Shown here: in pieces, positions 24,631 to 33,066 of the stretch
Numbering within the stretch: the first letter of the stretch is position 1
How the letters are laid out: every line of letters begins with the position of its first letter
From: Fodinibacter luteus
Lineage (GTDB): Bacteria; Actinomycetota; Actinomycetes; Actinomycetales; Dermatophilaceae
DNA length: 64,000 bases
Assembly (NCBI RefSeq): GCF_039541575.1
Contig: NZ_BAABGM010000001.1
Location: forward strand, 248,001 to 312,000
Direction of reading: 5' to 3'
The notes under the pieces: model-generated
Told to the model about the DNA's origin: nothing
What the model saw: only the letters and a program-made list of their open reading frames with translations
Databases searched by the model: none
Translations under genes and position numbers: made by a program

Positions 24631-25931
24631 CGCGCCGGCTCCGGGACCAGCGCGGGGGCGGGCCCGGGGCCCGTCAGGGTCGTGACGGCCACCCTCACCC
24701 GGGGACGGCGCTGCGACTCGTAGCTCACCCGGACATTCTGCGACCTCGCGAGCCACGCGGACACCCCGACCAGGGCGAGGCCCACCGCGACGGCCCCGAT
24801 ACCGATCGTCCAGCGTGGGCCGAACTCCTGCGAGATCCACCCGATGAGGGGCGCGCCGAAGGGTGTGCCCCCCATGAAGATCGCCATGTAGAGCGCCATG
24901 ACACGCCCCCGCATTTCGGGGACGACACGGGTCTGGACCATGGCGTTCGCGGTCGTGAGGGCGGTGAGGGCGGTCAGCCCGACCGGGACGAGGGCGAGGG
25001 CGAAGGTCCAGTACGTCGGCGCGAGCGCGGCGAGCGTCGCGGCCCCGGTGAAGCCGACGAGCGAGAGCAGCAGCACGCGCAGTCGCGGCGTGCGGCGTCG
25101 TGCCGAGAGCAGGGCCGCCGTGAGCGACCCGACCGCCATGATCGACCCGAGCAGACCGAACTCGCCGGCGCCCTTGTCGAAGACCTTGGTCGCCATGAGC
25201 GCCATCGTGATCTGGAAGTTCATCCCGAACGTCCCGAGCACGAAGACGAGCAGCATGACGAGCTGGAGGTCGCCACGTGCCCGGACGTACCGGAACCCCT
25301 CGCGGATGCCGCCCCGGGCCGGCGCCCGCGGGGCCGGTCGCAGCTCGTGGACCCGGAGCATGAGCAGGGCGACGATGACGAACACGAACGTCAACGTGTT
25401 GAGGAGGAGCGCCTCGCCGGTCCCCCACAGGGCGATGACGACCCCGGCGATCCCCGGCCCGATGAGCCGGCCGAGGTTGAACGAGGCGGAGTTGAGCGCG
25501 ACGGCGTTCGCGAGCCGGTCGCCGGGCACCATCTCGGAGACGAACGCCTGGCGCGCGGGGTTGTCGATGGCGGTCGTGACGCCTTGGAAGAGCGCGATCG
25601 CGTAGACGTGCCACAGCTGGGCGGTGCCGGTGACCGCGAGCACGCCGAGGAGCAGGCTCGACAGGGCGAGCAGGGTCTGGGTCGCGATGAGGGTGCGCCG
25701 CTTGGGGAAGCGGTCGGCGATGAGCCCGGCCCACGGTGCGAGGAGGAGGAAGGGCAGGAACTGCAGGCCGGTGACGATGCCGAGGGCGGTCGCCGACCCG
25801 GCCGTGAGCACGGTGAGCACGAGCCAGTCCTGGCCGACCCGGCCCATCCAGGTGCCGATGTTCGACACGAGGGCCCCGGCGAACCAGACCCGGTAGTTGC
25901 GGACCTCGAGCGAGGTGAAGGTCGGGCTCAC
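24627..25931 (-). CDS. MFS exporter under MarR control
   Basis: A 434-residue MFS exporter with about twelve helices. FTSLEVRNYRVWFAGALVSN at its start and DRFPKRRTL, DNPARQAFVSEMVP and VVPEMRGRVMALY are typical of the DHA3/EntS-like drug efflux group. GTG at 25931 overlaps the stop of marR (GTGA), so translation is coupled and the MarR protein is its probable regulator. This arrangement is a classical ligand-inducible efflux unit. The C-terminal 30 residues are basic and cytoplasmic. A micropeptide gene overlaps its stop. Confidence 0.88.
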   Translation of the reverse strand: MSPTFTSLEVRNYRVWFAGALVSNIGTWMGRVGQDWLVLTVLTAGSATALGIVTGLQFLPFLLLAPWAGLIADRFPKRRTLIATQTLLALSSLLLGVLAVTGTAQLWHVYAIALFQGVTTAIDNPARQAFVSEMVPGDRLANAVALNSASFNLGRLIGPGIAGVVIALWGTGEALLLNTLTFVFVIVALLMLRVHELRPAPRAPARGGIREGFRYVRARGDLQLVMLLVFVLGTFGMNFQITMALMATKVFDKGAGEFGLLGSIMAVGSLTAALLSARRRTPRLRVLLLSLVGFTGAATLAALAPTYWTFALALVPVGLTALTALTTANAMVQTRVVPEMRGRVMALYMAIFMGGTPFGAPLIGWISQEFGPRWTIGIGAVAVGLALVGVSAWLARSQNVRVSYESQRRPRVRVAVTTLTGPGPAPALVPEPAR

Positions 25932-26383
25932 TCGGCGGCCACCCGTTCCAGCACCTCGGTCGCGCGCGCCAGGACCTCCCGCTCCTCGTCGGTGAGCCGC
26001 TCGAGCCGGGCCGCGAACCACTGGTCGCGTCGCCTGCGGGTGTCACGGACGGTGCGGCGACCCTCCGGCGTGAGGGAGAGGATGACCTGCCGGCCGTCGG
26101 TGGGGTCGTCCGCACGAGCGACGAGGCCCGCGTCGACGAGGCCCGCGACCGTGCGGGACATGCTCGGCGCGCTGACCTTCTCGACGCAGGCGAGCTCCTT
26201 GGGGGTGCGCACCTGCTCCTCGAGGCGCACGAGCACCGAGAACTGGTGTGGCGCAACGGGTGCGGCGCTCTCGAACCGCACCCGTCGGGCGATGCGCATG
26301 CACGCGATGCGCAGGTCGCTCGTCAGTCGGTCGCGCTGCGCCCGGGTCATCGAGGGGCGCGCCGGCGCGGTCGTGGGGGCCAT
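25928..26383 (-). CDS. MarR-family transcriptional regulator
   Basis: A 151-residue winged-helix regulator. The DNA-binding region reads LACVEKVSAPSMSRTVAGLVDAGLV with the wing DPTDGRQVILSLTPEGRR, both hallmarks of MarR proteins; N- and C-terminal helices provide the dimer interface. It likely represses its own operon with the MFS exporter until a toxic ligand binds. The ATG at 26383 has GAGGAGA upstream. A 9-bp inverted repeat at 26438-26465 in its promoter is the obvious operator. Confidence 0.92.
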   Translation of the reverse strand: MAPTTAPARPSMTRAQRDRLTSDLRIACMRIARRVRFESAAPVAPHQFSVLVRLEEQVRTPKELACVEKVSAPSMSRTVAGLVDAGLVARADDPTDGRQVILSLTPEGRRTVRDTRRRRDQWFAARLERLTDEEREVLARATEVLERVAAE

Positions 26384-26437
26384 GTCGTCTCCTCGATGGT
26401 CAGGGGCAGGTGGTCAGCGATGGTCAGGGACCAGATG

Positions 26438-26465
26438 GTTAGCACAACTCGTTACCTGTGCTAAC
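26438..26465. promoter_or_regulatory. MarR operator, inverted repeat
   Basis: GTTAGCACA (26438-26446) and TGTGCTAAC (26457-26465) are perfect inverted arms with a 10-nt spacer, placed 55 bases before marR in an unusually AT-rich stretch. The layout suits binding of a MarR dimer over the promoter. Confidence 0.75.
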
Positions 26466-26600
26466 TATTCCACGAGGGCTGGCCACCGACGAAGGTGGGT
26501 CGCACCCCGAACGCCCGCGACGGCATCCGGGAGAACGGCGACGCGCGGCTCCCTCGGGGTGCATCGTGGCGCCGAGCGGGTCGCTGGCTAGGCTTGCGGG

Positions 26601-26864
26601 GTGACCCCCGAGGACCCCGCGACGCACCACGTGCCCCCGCTCGGGCAGGCCGCGCCCGTCGAGCCGCTCCACGTGCCCACCCGCAGGATCGTCGTCGTGG
26701 GCACCGCGCTGTGGGCGCTCGCCCTCGTCGTCACCCTCGTCGTGCCCGCCCTGCACACCGGCGACCGCTCGTGGTGGCCGTGGACCTGCGTCGTCGGCAT
26801 CGCGCTCGGGGCGTTCGCCTGGTGGTACGTCGGGCGGGACGGGGGCCGCACCGAGGGCGCCTGA
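26601..26864 (+). CDS. DUF2530 family membrane protein
   Basis: An 87-residue protein with two hydrophobic segments (IVVVGTALWALALVVTLVV and WTCVVGIALGAFAWWYV) separated by a short loop, and the RRIVVVGTALWA block that resembles DUF2530, a conserved actinobacterial family of unknown function. Both termini should be cytoplasmic. GTG at 26601 follows TAGGCT (26589-26594) by six bases, a leaderless start. It converges with the DUF3027 gene. Confidence 0.68.
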   Translation: MTPEDPATHHVPPLGQAAPVEPLHVPTRRIVVVGTALWALALVVTLVVPALHTGDRSWWPWTCVVGIALGAFAWWYVGRDGGRTEGA

Positions 26865-26904
26865 CGCCCCGATGCCGTCAGGCCGGCGCCGGATGGCGTC
26901 AGGC
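26859..26904. terminator. Bidirectional terminator between DUF2530 and DUF3027
   Basis: GCCTGACGCC (26859-26868) and GGCGTCAGGC (26895-26904) are perfect 10-bp arms that overlap the stop codons of both convergent genes. The loop holds additional GC-rich pairing potential. Confidence 0.6.
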
Positions 26905-27639
26905 CGGGTCGAGCTCGAAGTCGTCGAGGATCGGCGGGGTCACCCGCTCGGGCGACGGCGCCGCGACGTCGACCTCGGAGTGCGCACCGCACCCGTGGTC
27001 GAGGCTCACGACGCGCCCGTCGGAGGGCGACCACTCGTTGGCGCAGACCCCGAAGACGGCGCGCAGGGCACCGGCCATCGGCACGAAGAACCCGCACGAC
27101 GAGCACGGCGCCGGGGCCTTGACCGCGACCGGGGCGGTCGGCCCCGACGGGCCGTCGTACCACCGCTGGGCGGCGGCGTCGCGCCCCTCGGCGGACAGCA
27201 CGCGCACCCGGCCCAGTCCCAGCTCCCAGAGCGCGGCCCGGTCGGTGTCCTCGTCGCCCGTGGCCTCGAAGCCCGCCTCGAGCAGGGGGTCGTCGTCGAC
27301 CTTGGGGGTGACGTCACCGGGGCCGACGTCGCCGGGGGCGAGCCGCTCGGCGTACGGCACCCACTCCGGCGAGAGCAGGGCGCCCTCACCGGGGACGAGG
27401 CTGGTCTCGCACACCGTCACCGTCTTCGAGCGCGGCACCCGGGCGACGGTGATCGCCCAGCGCCAGCCACGGTAGGCGTGCGCCGAGCAGGCGAAGTAGT
27501 GCGTCGCGAGGCGGTCCTCGACCATCTCCATGCCGAGGTGCTCGCCGACGGCATCCTTCTCGGCGATCGAGACGGCGGCCTCACGGGCGGTCTCGACGGC
27601 CCCCAGCAGGGTCGCGTCGGTCTTCGGGGCCGGGCTCAC
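26899..27639 (-). CDS. DUF3027 family protein
   Basis: A 246-residue cytoplasmic protein of the actinobacterial DUF3027 family. Recognisable parts are the N-terminal AREAAVSIAEKDAVGEHLG, the ACSAHAYRGWRWAITVARVPR block, and a Cys pair in CSSCGFFVPMAGALRAVFGVC with CGAHSE at the end, which may bind zinc. Function is unknown. The GTG start overlaps the cold-shock gene stop (GTGA), so the two are translated together; this csp-DUF3027 pairing is conserved in actinobacteria as far as I recall. Confidence 0.85.
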   Translation of the reverse strand: MSPAPKTDATLLGAVETAREAAVSIAEKDAVGEHLGMEMVEDRLATHYFACSAHAYRGWRWAITVARVPRSKTVTVCETSLVPGEGALLSPEWVPYAERLAPGDVGPGDVTPKVDDDPLLEAGFEATGDEDTDRAALWELGLGRVRVLSAEGRDAAAQRWYDGPSGPTAPVAVKAPAPCSSCGFFVPMAGALRAVFGVCANEWSPSDGRVVSLDHGCGAHSEVDVAAPSPERVTPPILDDFELDPA

Positions 27640-28034
27640 AGCTCGAGGTCGCCGGCCACGGCGTGGAGCACCTGAGCCACCTTGTTGCCGTGCTCCTTGT
27701 CGGGGTAGTGGCCGCGGCGCAGCCCCTCGGAGACGGAGTCGAGCAGCTTGATGACGTCCTCGACGATGACGACCATCTCCTCGGTGGGCTTGCGGTCGCG
27801 CACGCGGCGGTTGACGCTCACCGACGGGGCGGGGTCGAGCAGCCGGACGGACAGGGCCTGGGCGCCGCGGCGACCCTCGGCGATGCTGAACTCGATGCGC
27901 TGGCCGCCCTTGAGGCCCGCGACCCCCTGCGGGAGCGCGCTCGCGGGGACGAAGACGTCACCCTCGCCGGCATCGCCGGACACGAAACCGAAGCCCTTCT
28001 CGGAGTCGAAGAACTTCACCTTGCCAGTCGGCAC
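27636..28034 (-). CDS. Cold-shock domain protein with C-terminal extension
   Basis: A 132-residue protein. Residues 1-65 form a cold-shock domain with the RNA-binding motifs GKVKFFDSEKGFGFVSGD and DVFVPASALP, although the domain differs from CspA in the second RNP motif (VFVPAS instead of VFVHYS). A C-terminal helical extension of about 60 residues follows, longer than ordinary Csp proteins. It binds single-stranded RNA or DNA. GTG at 28034 has GAGGTGGA upstream. It forms an operon with DUF3027. Confidence 0.88.
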   Translation of the reverse strand: MPTGKVKFFDSEKGFGFVSGDAGEGDVFVPASALPQGVAGLKGGQRIEFSIAEGRRGAQALSVRLLDPAPSVSVNRRVRDRKPTEEMVVIVEDVIKLLDSVSEGLRRGHYPDKEHGNKVAQVLHAVAGDLEL

Positions 28035-28182
28035 GGTCCACCTCTTTGTCGAGTTCACCAACGCACGCCCGGGCGGGCGCCAGCGACAAGGCTAACCGCT
28101 CCCCACCGCGGCGCGCTGCCGGGTTGTCGGGGACGGCGGAACTCGGTCGACGGTGTCACAGGCACGTGGCACGGTGGACGGC

Positions 28183-29661
28183 ATGGCCGGGACGACCGAG
28201 GATGCCGGGCGGCCGGCGGTCGCCGAGCAGGCCACGCCGGCGCCCCCGTCCGCCCCGCCGGAGGGCGAGCCTCCGCCGGGCGAGCGGCCGGGAGGCGAGC
28301 GGCCGGAGGGTGGGCGGCCGGGAGGCGAGCGGCCGGAGGGTGGGCGGCCGGGGGGCGAGCAGCCGCCGGGCGAGCACCGGCTCACCGTGCGCGGGTTCTG
28401 GGGCGCGCTTCCCGTCACGGGCCGCTGGCTGCTCTCGACGACCGCGGTCTCCACGCTCGGGCGTGGCATGACGCTGCCGTTCACGATCATCTACGTCCAC
28501 GAGGTCCGCGGCATCGACCTCGACGTCGCCGGCCTGCTCATGGGCCTCATCGCCGCCGTCGCGCTCGTCGTCACCGGCCCGGTGGGTGCGCTCATCGACC
28601 GGCTGGGCGCCCGGGTCGTCGTCATCTGGGGCCACGTCGCGCAGCTCGTCGGGGCGGTCGTCCTCGCGTTCGCGACGACCCTCCCGACGTTCGTGCTCGC
28701 CTTCACGCTCCTCGGTGTCAGCTTCGGGGTCGGCTGGCCGGGGTTCAACGCCCTCATCTCGAGCATCGTGTCCGGGCCACTGCGTACCCAGTTCTTCGGC
28801 GTCAACTTCGCGCTCGTCAACCTCGGCATCGGCGTCGGCGGCATCATCAGCGGCTTCCTCACCGACGTCGACCGGCCGGTGACCTTCACCGCGATCTTCC
28901 TCGCGGATGCCGTGTGCGTCCTCGTGCCCATCGCGCTGCTCCTCGTGCCCCTGCGGCACGTCGCCGGACGGCCGGTGGCGGCCCTGCCGACGGTCGACGG
29001 TGTCGGTGGCCCGGCGTCGGCCGAGGGTGGGGGCTACCTCGCGATCCTGCGCAACCCGGCGGTCGTCTGGATCACCGGGCTCACCTTCCTGTCGAGCTTC
29101 GTCGGCTACGGGCAGATGGAGGCGGGCTTCCCGGCGTTCGCGCGGGAGGTCAGCGAGGTGTCGACCCGAACGATCGGGCTGGCCTTCGCCGCGAACACGG
29201 CCGTCATCGTCGGCCTCCAGTTCTTCGTGCTGCGGGTCATCGAGGGCCACCGGCGCACGCGCGTCTTCCTCGGGCTCGTCGCGCTGTGGGTCGCCGCGTG
29301 GCTCGTCCTGGGGGCCACCGGCCTCGTCGCCGGCACCCTGGCGGCCGCGGCCGGGGTCATCCTCTTCCACGTGCTGTTCGGCCTCGGCGAGACGATGCTC
29401 CAGCCCACGGTGCCCGCCATCGTCAACGACCTCGCGAGCGACCGCGACCGCGGGCGGTTCAACGCGGTGTCCGCGGGCGCCTTCCAGGCCGGTGCCATCA
29501 CCGCGCCGGTCGTCGCGGGGCTGCTGCTCGACCGCGAGCTCGGCGGGGTGTTCATCCTCGTCCTCGTCGGGTGCCTCGGCGGCGTGGCCGTGCTGGCGCT
29601 GGCCCTCGAGCGCCGGATCAGCCCCGCGGTGAACGGCATCCTCGCCGACCCGCACGCCTGA
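28183..29661 (+). CDS. MFS transporter with repetitive N-terminus
   Basis: A 492-residue protein. The first 65 residues form a Pro/Gly/Glu/Arg-rich tail with in-frame repeats of PGGERPEGGR (30-bp DNA units), predicted disordered. The remainder is a twelve-helix MFS transporter with motif A-like GALIDRLGARVVV. Substrate is unknown. The ATG at 28183 follows CACGGT by seven bases; earlier in-frame GTGs at 28153 and 28174 are possible. Its last codons and stop begin a long array of 20-22-bp repeats. It is divergent from the cold-shock operon. Confidence 0.82.
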   Translation: MAGTTEDAGRPAVAEQATPAPPSAPPEGEPPPGERPGGERPEGGRPGGERPEGGRPGGEQPPGEHRLTVRGFWGALPVTGRWLLSTTAVSTLGRGMTLPFTIIYVHEVRGIDLDVAGLLMGLIAAVALVVTGPVGALIDRLGARVVVIWGHVAQLVGAVVLAFATTLPTFVLAFTLLGVSFGVGWPGFNALISSIVSGPLRTQFFGVNFALVNLGIGVGGIISGFLTDVDRPVTFTAIFLADAVCVLVPIALLLVPLRHVAGRPVAALPTVDGVGGPASAEGGGYLAILRNPAVVWITGLTFLSSFVGYGQMEAGFPAFAREVSEVSTRTIGLAFAANTAVIVGLQFFVLRVIEGHRRTRVFLGLVALWVAAWLVLGATGLVAGTLAAAAGVILFHVLFGLGETMLQPTVPAIVNDLASDRDRGRFNAVSAGAFQAGAITAPVVAGLLLDRELGGVFILVLVGCLGGVAVLALALERRISPAVNGILADPHA

Positions 29662-29880
29662 AGCCTCACCCCGCACCCCTGTCGGCCCACCCCGCACGCC
29701 TGACCGCCCACCCCGCACTCCTGAAGCCTCACTCCGCACGCTCAGTCGGCCCACCCCCGCACGCTCAGTCGGCCCACCCCCGCACGCCTGTCGGCCACCC
29801 CGCACGCCTGTCGGCCACCCCGCACGCCTGTCGGCCACCCCGCACGCCTGTCGGCCACCCCGCACTCCTGACCAGCCCAC
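29650..29880. repeat. 20-22-bp tandem array growing from an MFS gene end
   Basis: About ten units of CCCGCACGCCTG plus a variable TCGGCCCAC or AAGCCTCAC spacer follow each other. The first unit is the last codons and stop of the MFS gene itself. The last few copies are nearly identical, the first more diverged. It fills the 326-bp gap together with the downstream inverted repeat; no gene is visible. Confidence 0.88.
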
Positions 29881-29911
29881 CCCGCGACCAAACCCGCGCG
29901 TGCCCCGCGAG

Positions 29912-29982
29912 GACTCCTTGCACATCACCCATCCTCCGGGGCCCGGATCGGGCGCAGGAGGGTGGGTGATGCGCAAGGAGTC
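29912..29982. terminator. Long inverted repeat between convergent genes
   Basis: Two 26-bp arms (29912-29937 and 29957-29982) pair with only one mismatch and one wobble across a 19-nt loop. The arms begin GACTCCTTGC and end GCAAGGAGTC. It sits six bases past the stop of the minus-strand gene and would work as a terminator for both strands, but is longer than usual for this role. Confidence 0.6.
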
Positions 29983-29987
29983 GGATA

Positions 29988-30818
29988 TCAGTCGACGTCG
30001 AGGCGGGTGACCTTCATCCCCTCCTTGGCTGCGACGACCCGCACCTGCCCCCCTGTCGCGAGCTCTTCGGCCCCGCGGCCCGTCGCCTCGGTGCCGTCGA
30101 GGGTGTACGTCGCCTCGAACCCGTCGGTGCTCTCGACCGTGAGCGAGGAGCCAGCCGTGTACGCGGTGACCCGACCGGTCTGCACGACCATGACCGTCGG
30201 GGTGCCGGTGACGTTCGTCGTGAACTCGCCGTGGAGGACGACGTCGAGCCCGCCCGCGGCGCGCCCCATCCCCTGGCCCTTGCCGTTGCCGTTGCCGTTG
30301 CCGAGGCCCGGGTTGCCCTGGTTCGGCCCGGGGACGGCGTTGCCGCCCTGGCGCCCGTCGCCCTGCCCCAGGCCACGCCCGTTGTTGCCCTTGCCCTCGC
30401 CCTGGCCCGGCGCGCCGCTGCGACCGCGGCCGTCGGACATCGACACCCGTTCGTCGTCCCACCGGTCGTCGTCGTACCCCGTCGCGAGCGCGGCGACGAG
30501 GCCGACGCCCGTCACGAGGAGCAGCGCCGCGAGCACCGCGGCGACGATGAGGGCGGCGCGACCACCCGACGACGAGGTCGCCTCGCTCCACCACCGGCCG
30601 GGGCCGCTCGGCGGAGCGGGGGCCGCGGCGGAGCCGGCAGGCACCGTGCCGGGCGGCCAACCCGCGGCGGGGGGCGGTGCTGCCGGACCGCCGGGCGGGG
30701 CGGCCCAGCCCGGCGCGGTCCCGGCGGGGTACTGCGGCGGCAGAGCGGCGGTCTGGTCGGGTCGCGCGGCCGGCGGCTGGGCGGGCGGACCGGGTTCGGG
30801 TGGGGTCTGGTCGGTCAT
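29988..30818 (-). CDS. Membrane-anchored protein with Pro-rich head and exported tail
   Basis: A 276-residue protein of unknown function. Residues 1-85 are Pro/Ala-rich cytoplasmic disorder; one membrane helix (AALIVAAVLAALLLVTGVGLVAAL) spans about 88-112. A Gly/Asn/Lys-rich linker with NGNGNGKGQG runs to about 190, and the last 85 residues form a beta-type domain (LHGEFTTNVTGTPTVMVVQTG; EATYTLDGTEATGRG; VRVVAAKEG) resembling DUF5666. The latter is expected outside the membrane. The ATG at 30818 lies about 20 bases from the nearest purine-rich site, so the start is moderately certain. Confidence 0.72.
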   Translation of the reverse strand: MTDQTPPEPGPPAQPPAARPDQTAALPPQYPAGTAPGWAAPPGGPAAPPPAAGWPPGTVPAGSAAAPAPPSGPGRWWSEATSSSGGRAALIVAAVLAALLLVTGVGLVAALATGYDDDRWDDERVSMSDGRGRSGAPGQGEGKGNNGRGLGQGDGRQGGNAVPGPNQGNPGLGNGNGNGKGQGMGRAAGGLDVVLHGEFTTNVTGTPTVMVVQTGRVTAYTAGSSLTVESTDGFEATYTLDGTEATGRGAEELATGGQVRVVAAKEGMKVTRLDVD

Positions 30819-31050
30819 GCATCCATGATCCGCCCCGGCGGCCGCTCGGGCGCCATCCTGAGCGGACTCACATGGAACTCACATCTGGCCGACAGGACGC
30901 GAGCGACACCGCCTCCACCATGGGGCGTCGGAGCGGTCGACCCACGGCAGCACGCACACCCGGGAGCCGGCAACGCTGAGGCCGACCGGGGACGGCAGCG
31001 GGAACCGTCTGCCCGGCATCCGACGAGCCCTCCAGACGGCCCGCAGCGCG

Positions 31051-31989
31051 TCAGCCCCCAGCGAGCGCGCGGACGACCCGCGACGGCGACGGTCGCCCGA
31101 GGTGGCCGGCCATCCAGGTGCTCGTCGCCACGAGGGCGTCGAGGTCGGTGCCCGTCGAGACCCCGGCGCCCTCGAGGGCCCACACGAGGTCCTCGGTCGC
31201 GAGGTTGCCGGTGGCGCTCTTGGCGTAGGGACAGCCGCCGAGGCCACCCGTCGACGCGTCGACGACCGTGACCCCGTCGCGCAGGGCGGCCACCGTGTTC
31301 GCGAGCGCCTGGCCGTACGTGTCGTGGAAGTGCACGCCGACCCGCTCCGGCCCGATGCCGGCCCCGTCGAGGGCGGCGAGCAGACGGTGCACGTGCCCCG
31401 TCGTGCCGACCCCGATCGTGTCGCCGAGCGAGAGCTCGTCGCAGCCGAGGTCCATGAGGCGCCGGCAGACGTCGACGACCCGGGCCACGGGCACCGGGCC
31501 CTCCCACGGGTCGCCGAAACACATCGAGACGTAGGCGCGCACCCACAGCCCCTCGGCCCGCGATCGCTCGACGACCGGCCGGAACATTTCCACCGACTCC
31601 TCGACGGTGCGGTTGAGGTTCCGTCGCGCGAACGTCTCCGTCGCGCTGCCGAAGATCGCAACGGCTCCCACGCCTGCCGTGAGCGCCCGGTCGAGCCCGC
31701 GCTCGTTGGGCACGAGCACCGGCCGACGCGCCCCCCGCCCCTCGTCGCCGAGCAGGCCGAGCACCTCCTCGGCGTCGGCGAGCTGCGGCACCCACCGCGG
31801 GTCGACGAACGACGTCGTCTCGATGGTTCCCAGCCCTGCCGCCGCCAGGCGTCGCACGAACTCGGCCTTGACGGCGGCCGGGACGACCGTCGACTCGTTC
31901 TGCAGCCCGTCACGCGGACCCACCTCGTAGACGGTCACGGACCGGGGCAGCGTCGGGTCGGGCTCGACCTGGGGCAGCGGGAGTCTCAC
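31051..31989 (-). CDS. Hydroxymethylglutaryl-CoA lyase
   Basis: A 312-residue TIM-barrel enzyme of the HMGL-like family that would split HMG-CoA to acetyl-CoA and acetoacetate, as in leucine breakdown. Motifs are YEVGPRDGLQNE (residues 21-32), ETTSFVDPRWVPQLADA, SLGDTIGVG, VHFHDTYGQALAN with metal-binding His, and the active-site GGLGGCPYAKSATGN. GTG at 31989 follows CAGGAT by six bases. No leucine-degradation partners are adjacent, so a related lyase activity is possible. Confidence 0.9.
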   Translation of the reverse strand: MRLPLPQVEPDPTLPRSVTVYEVGPRDGLQNESTVVPAAVKAEFVRRLAAAGLGTIETTSFVDPRWVPQLADAEEVLGLLGDEGRGARRPVLVPNERGLDRALTAGVGAVAIFGSATETFARRNLNRTVEESVEMFRPVVERSRAEGLWVRAYVSMCFGDPWEGPVPVARVVDVCRRLMDLGCDELSLGDTIGVGTTGHVHRLLAALDGAGIGPERVGVHFHDTYGQALANTVAALRDGVTVVDASTGGLGGCPYAKSATGNLATEDLVWALEGAGVSTGTDLDALVATSTWMAGHLGRPSPSRVVRALAGG

Positions 31990-32165
31990 GCACCGATCCT
32001 GACACGCCGCCGCCGCGTCGAGCGAGGCGTGCGACCCGTCGGTTCCGGGGCGGGGCGGCGGGGCCCGGGTGCTCCCCCCGACAGGCAGAAGCGCGGAGCC
32101 GCCCGCCCGGTCGTGCTCACGGCATCCCCGCGGACGACCCACTGCCGGTCCGTAGGACCGCCCGT

Positions 32166-32300
32166 GACCGGATGCCGAGCCCCCCGCCGGATGCCGGGCC
32201 TCTCGTCGGATGCCGGGCCTCTCGTCGGATGCCGGGCCTCCTCGCCGGATGCCGGGCCTCCTCGCAGGATGCCGGGTCTCCTCGCAGGATGCCGCGTCCC
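32166..32300. repeat. Tandem GGATGCCGGGCCTC repeats in a divergent promoter region
   Basis: Six to seven units of about 20 bp, each with GGATGCCGGGCCTC and a TCGTC or CTCGC spacer, fill much of the 366-bp gap between HMG-CoA lyase and the response regulator. Each unit carries one copy of the over-represented GGATGCC heptamer. No gene is evident in the gap. Confidence 0.85.
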
Positions 32301-32325
32301 GCCCGTCCCAGCGGGCGTCCAGCGA

Positions 32326-32355
32326 ACTCCCAGACTGACCCGCCACACTGGGAGT
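32326..32355. promoter_or_regulatory. Inverted repeat abutting the response-regulator start
   Basis: ACTCCCAG (32326-32333) and CTGGGAGT (32348-32355) flank 14 bases and end directly at the GTG start. Another ACTCCCAG lies at 34602-34609 ahead of the protease gene. This may be an autoregulatory site or a hairpin limiting translation. Confidence 0.45.
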
Positions 32356-33066
32356 GTGACCACCCAGACCCCCGAGGCGCGCCTCCTCGTCGTCGAGGAC
32401 GAGCCCAACATCCGCGAGCTGCTCGCCACCTCCCTGCGCTACGCCGGGTTCGACGTCGCGACGGCGTCGACCGGCTCGGAGGCGCTCCGGGTCGCCGACG
32501 ACCACGACCCCGACCTGTGCGTCCTCGACGTCATGCTCCCGGACATGGACGGGTTCACCGTGACCCGCCGGCTGCGCGAGCAGGGCCGTCAGCTCCCGAT
32601 CGTGTTCGTCACGGCGCGCGACTCCGTCGACGACAAGATCAAGGGCCTCACGGTGGGCGGCGACGACTACGTCACGAAGCCGTTCAGCCTCGAGGAGGTC
32701 GTCGCCCGGATCCGCGCCGTGCTGCGCCGCACCCGCGGCGACGCCGAGGACGACCGCAACGTGCTCGCCTTCGAGGACCTCGAGCTCGACGAGGACTCGC
32801 ACGAGGTGCGCCGCGCGGGCCGGGTCATCGAGACGAGCCCCACTGAGTTCAAGCTGCTGCGCTACCTCATGCTCAACCCCAACCGGGTGCTGTCGAAGTC
32901 GCAGATCCTCGACCACGTCTGGGACTACGACTTCCGCGGCGAGGCCGGCATCGTCGAGTCCTACATCTCCTACCTGCGCCGCAAGATCGACACCGAGGGG
33001 CTCCCGCCGCTCATCCACACCAAGCGCGGCGTCGGGTACGTCCTGCGCCTGCCCCCGCAGGGCTGA
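32356..33066 (+). CDS. OmpR-family response regulator
   Basis: A 236-residue two-domain regulator. The receiver domain has the acidic pair in VVEDEPNIR, phospho-acceptor D58 in VLDVMLPDMDGF, and Lys in DDYVTKPF. The C-terminal winged helix (about 145-232) reads FEDLELDEDSHEVRRAG, TEFKLLRYLMLNPNRVLSKSQIL and VESYISYLRRKI. It resembles the MprA/PrrA/TcrA group. GTG at 32356 has GGGAG only a few bases upstream, so initiation may depend on a very short leader. Its stop overlaps the kinase ATG (TGATG). With the HtrA protease next, an envelope-stress role is likely. Confidence 0.94.
   Translation: MTTQTPEARLLVVEDEPNIRELLATSLRYAGFDVATASTGSEALRVADDHDPDLCVLDVMLPDMDGFTVTRRLREQGRQLPIVFVTARDSVDDKIKGLTVGGDDYVTKPFSLEEVVARIRAVLRRTRGDAEDDRNVLAFEDLELDEDSHEVRRAGRVIETSPTEFKLLRYLMLNPNRVLSKSQILDHVWDYDFRGEAGIVESYISYLRRKIDTEGLPPLIHTKRGVGYVLRLPPQG

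Noticed and set aside
32000..32340. Frames within the repeat region between HMG-CoA lyase and the response regulator
   Set aside because: The frames consist of repeat translation (RMPGLLAGC-type) and have no start signals or codon bias.
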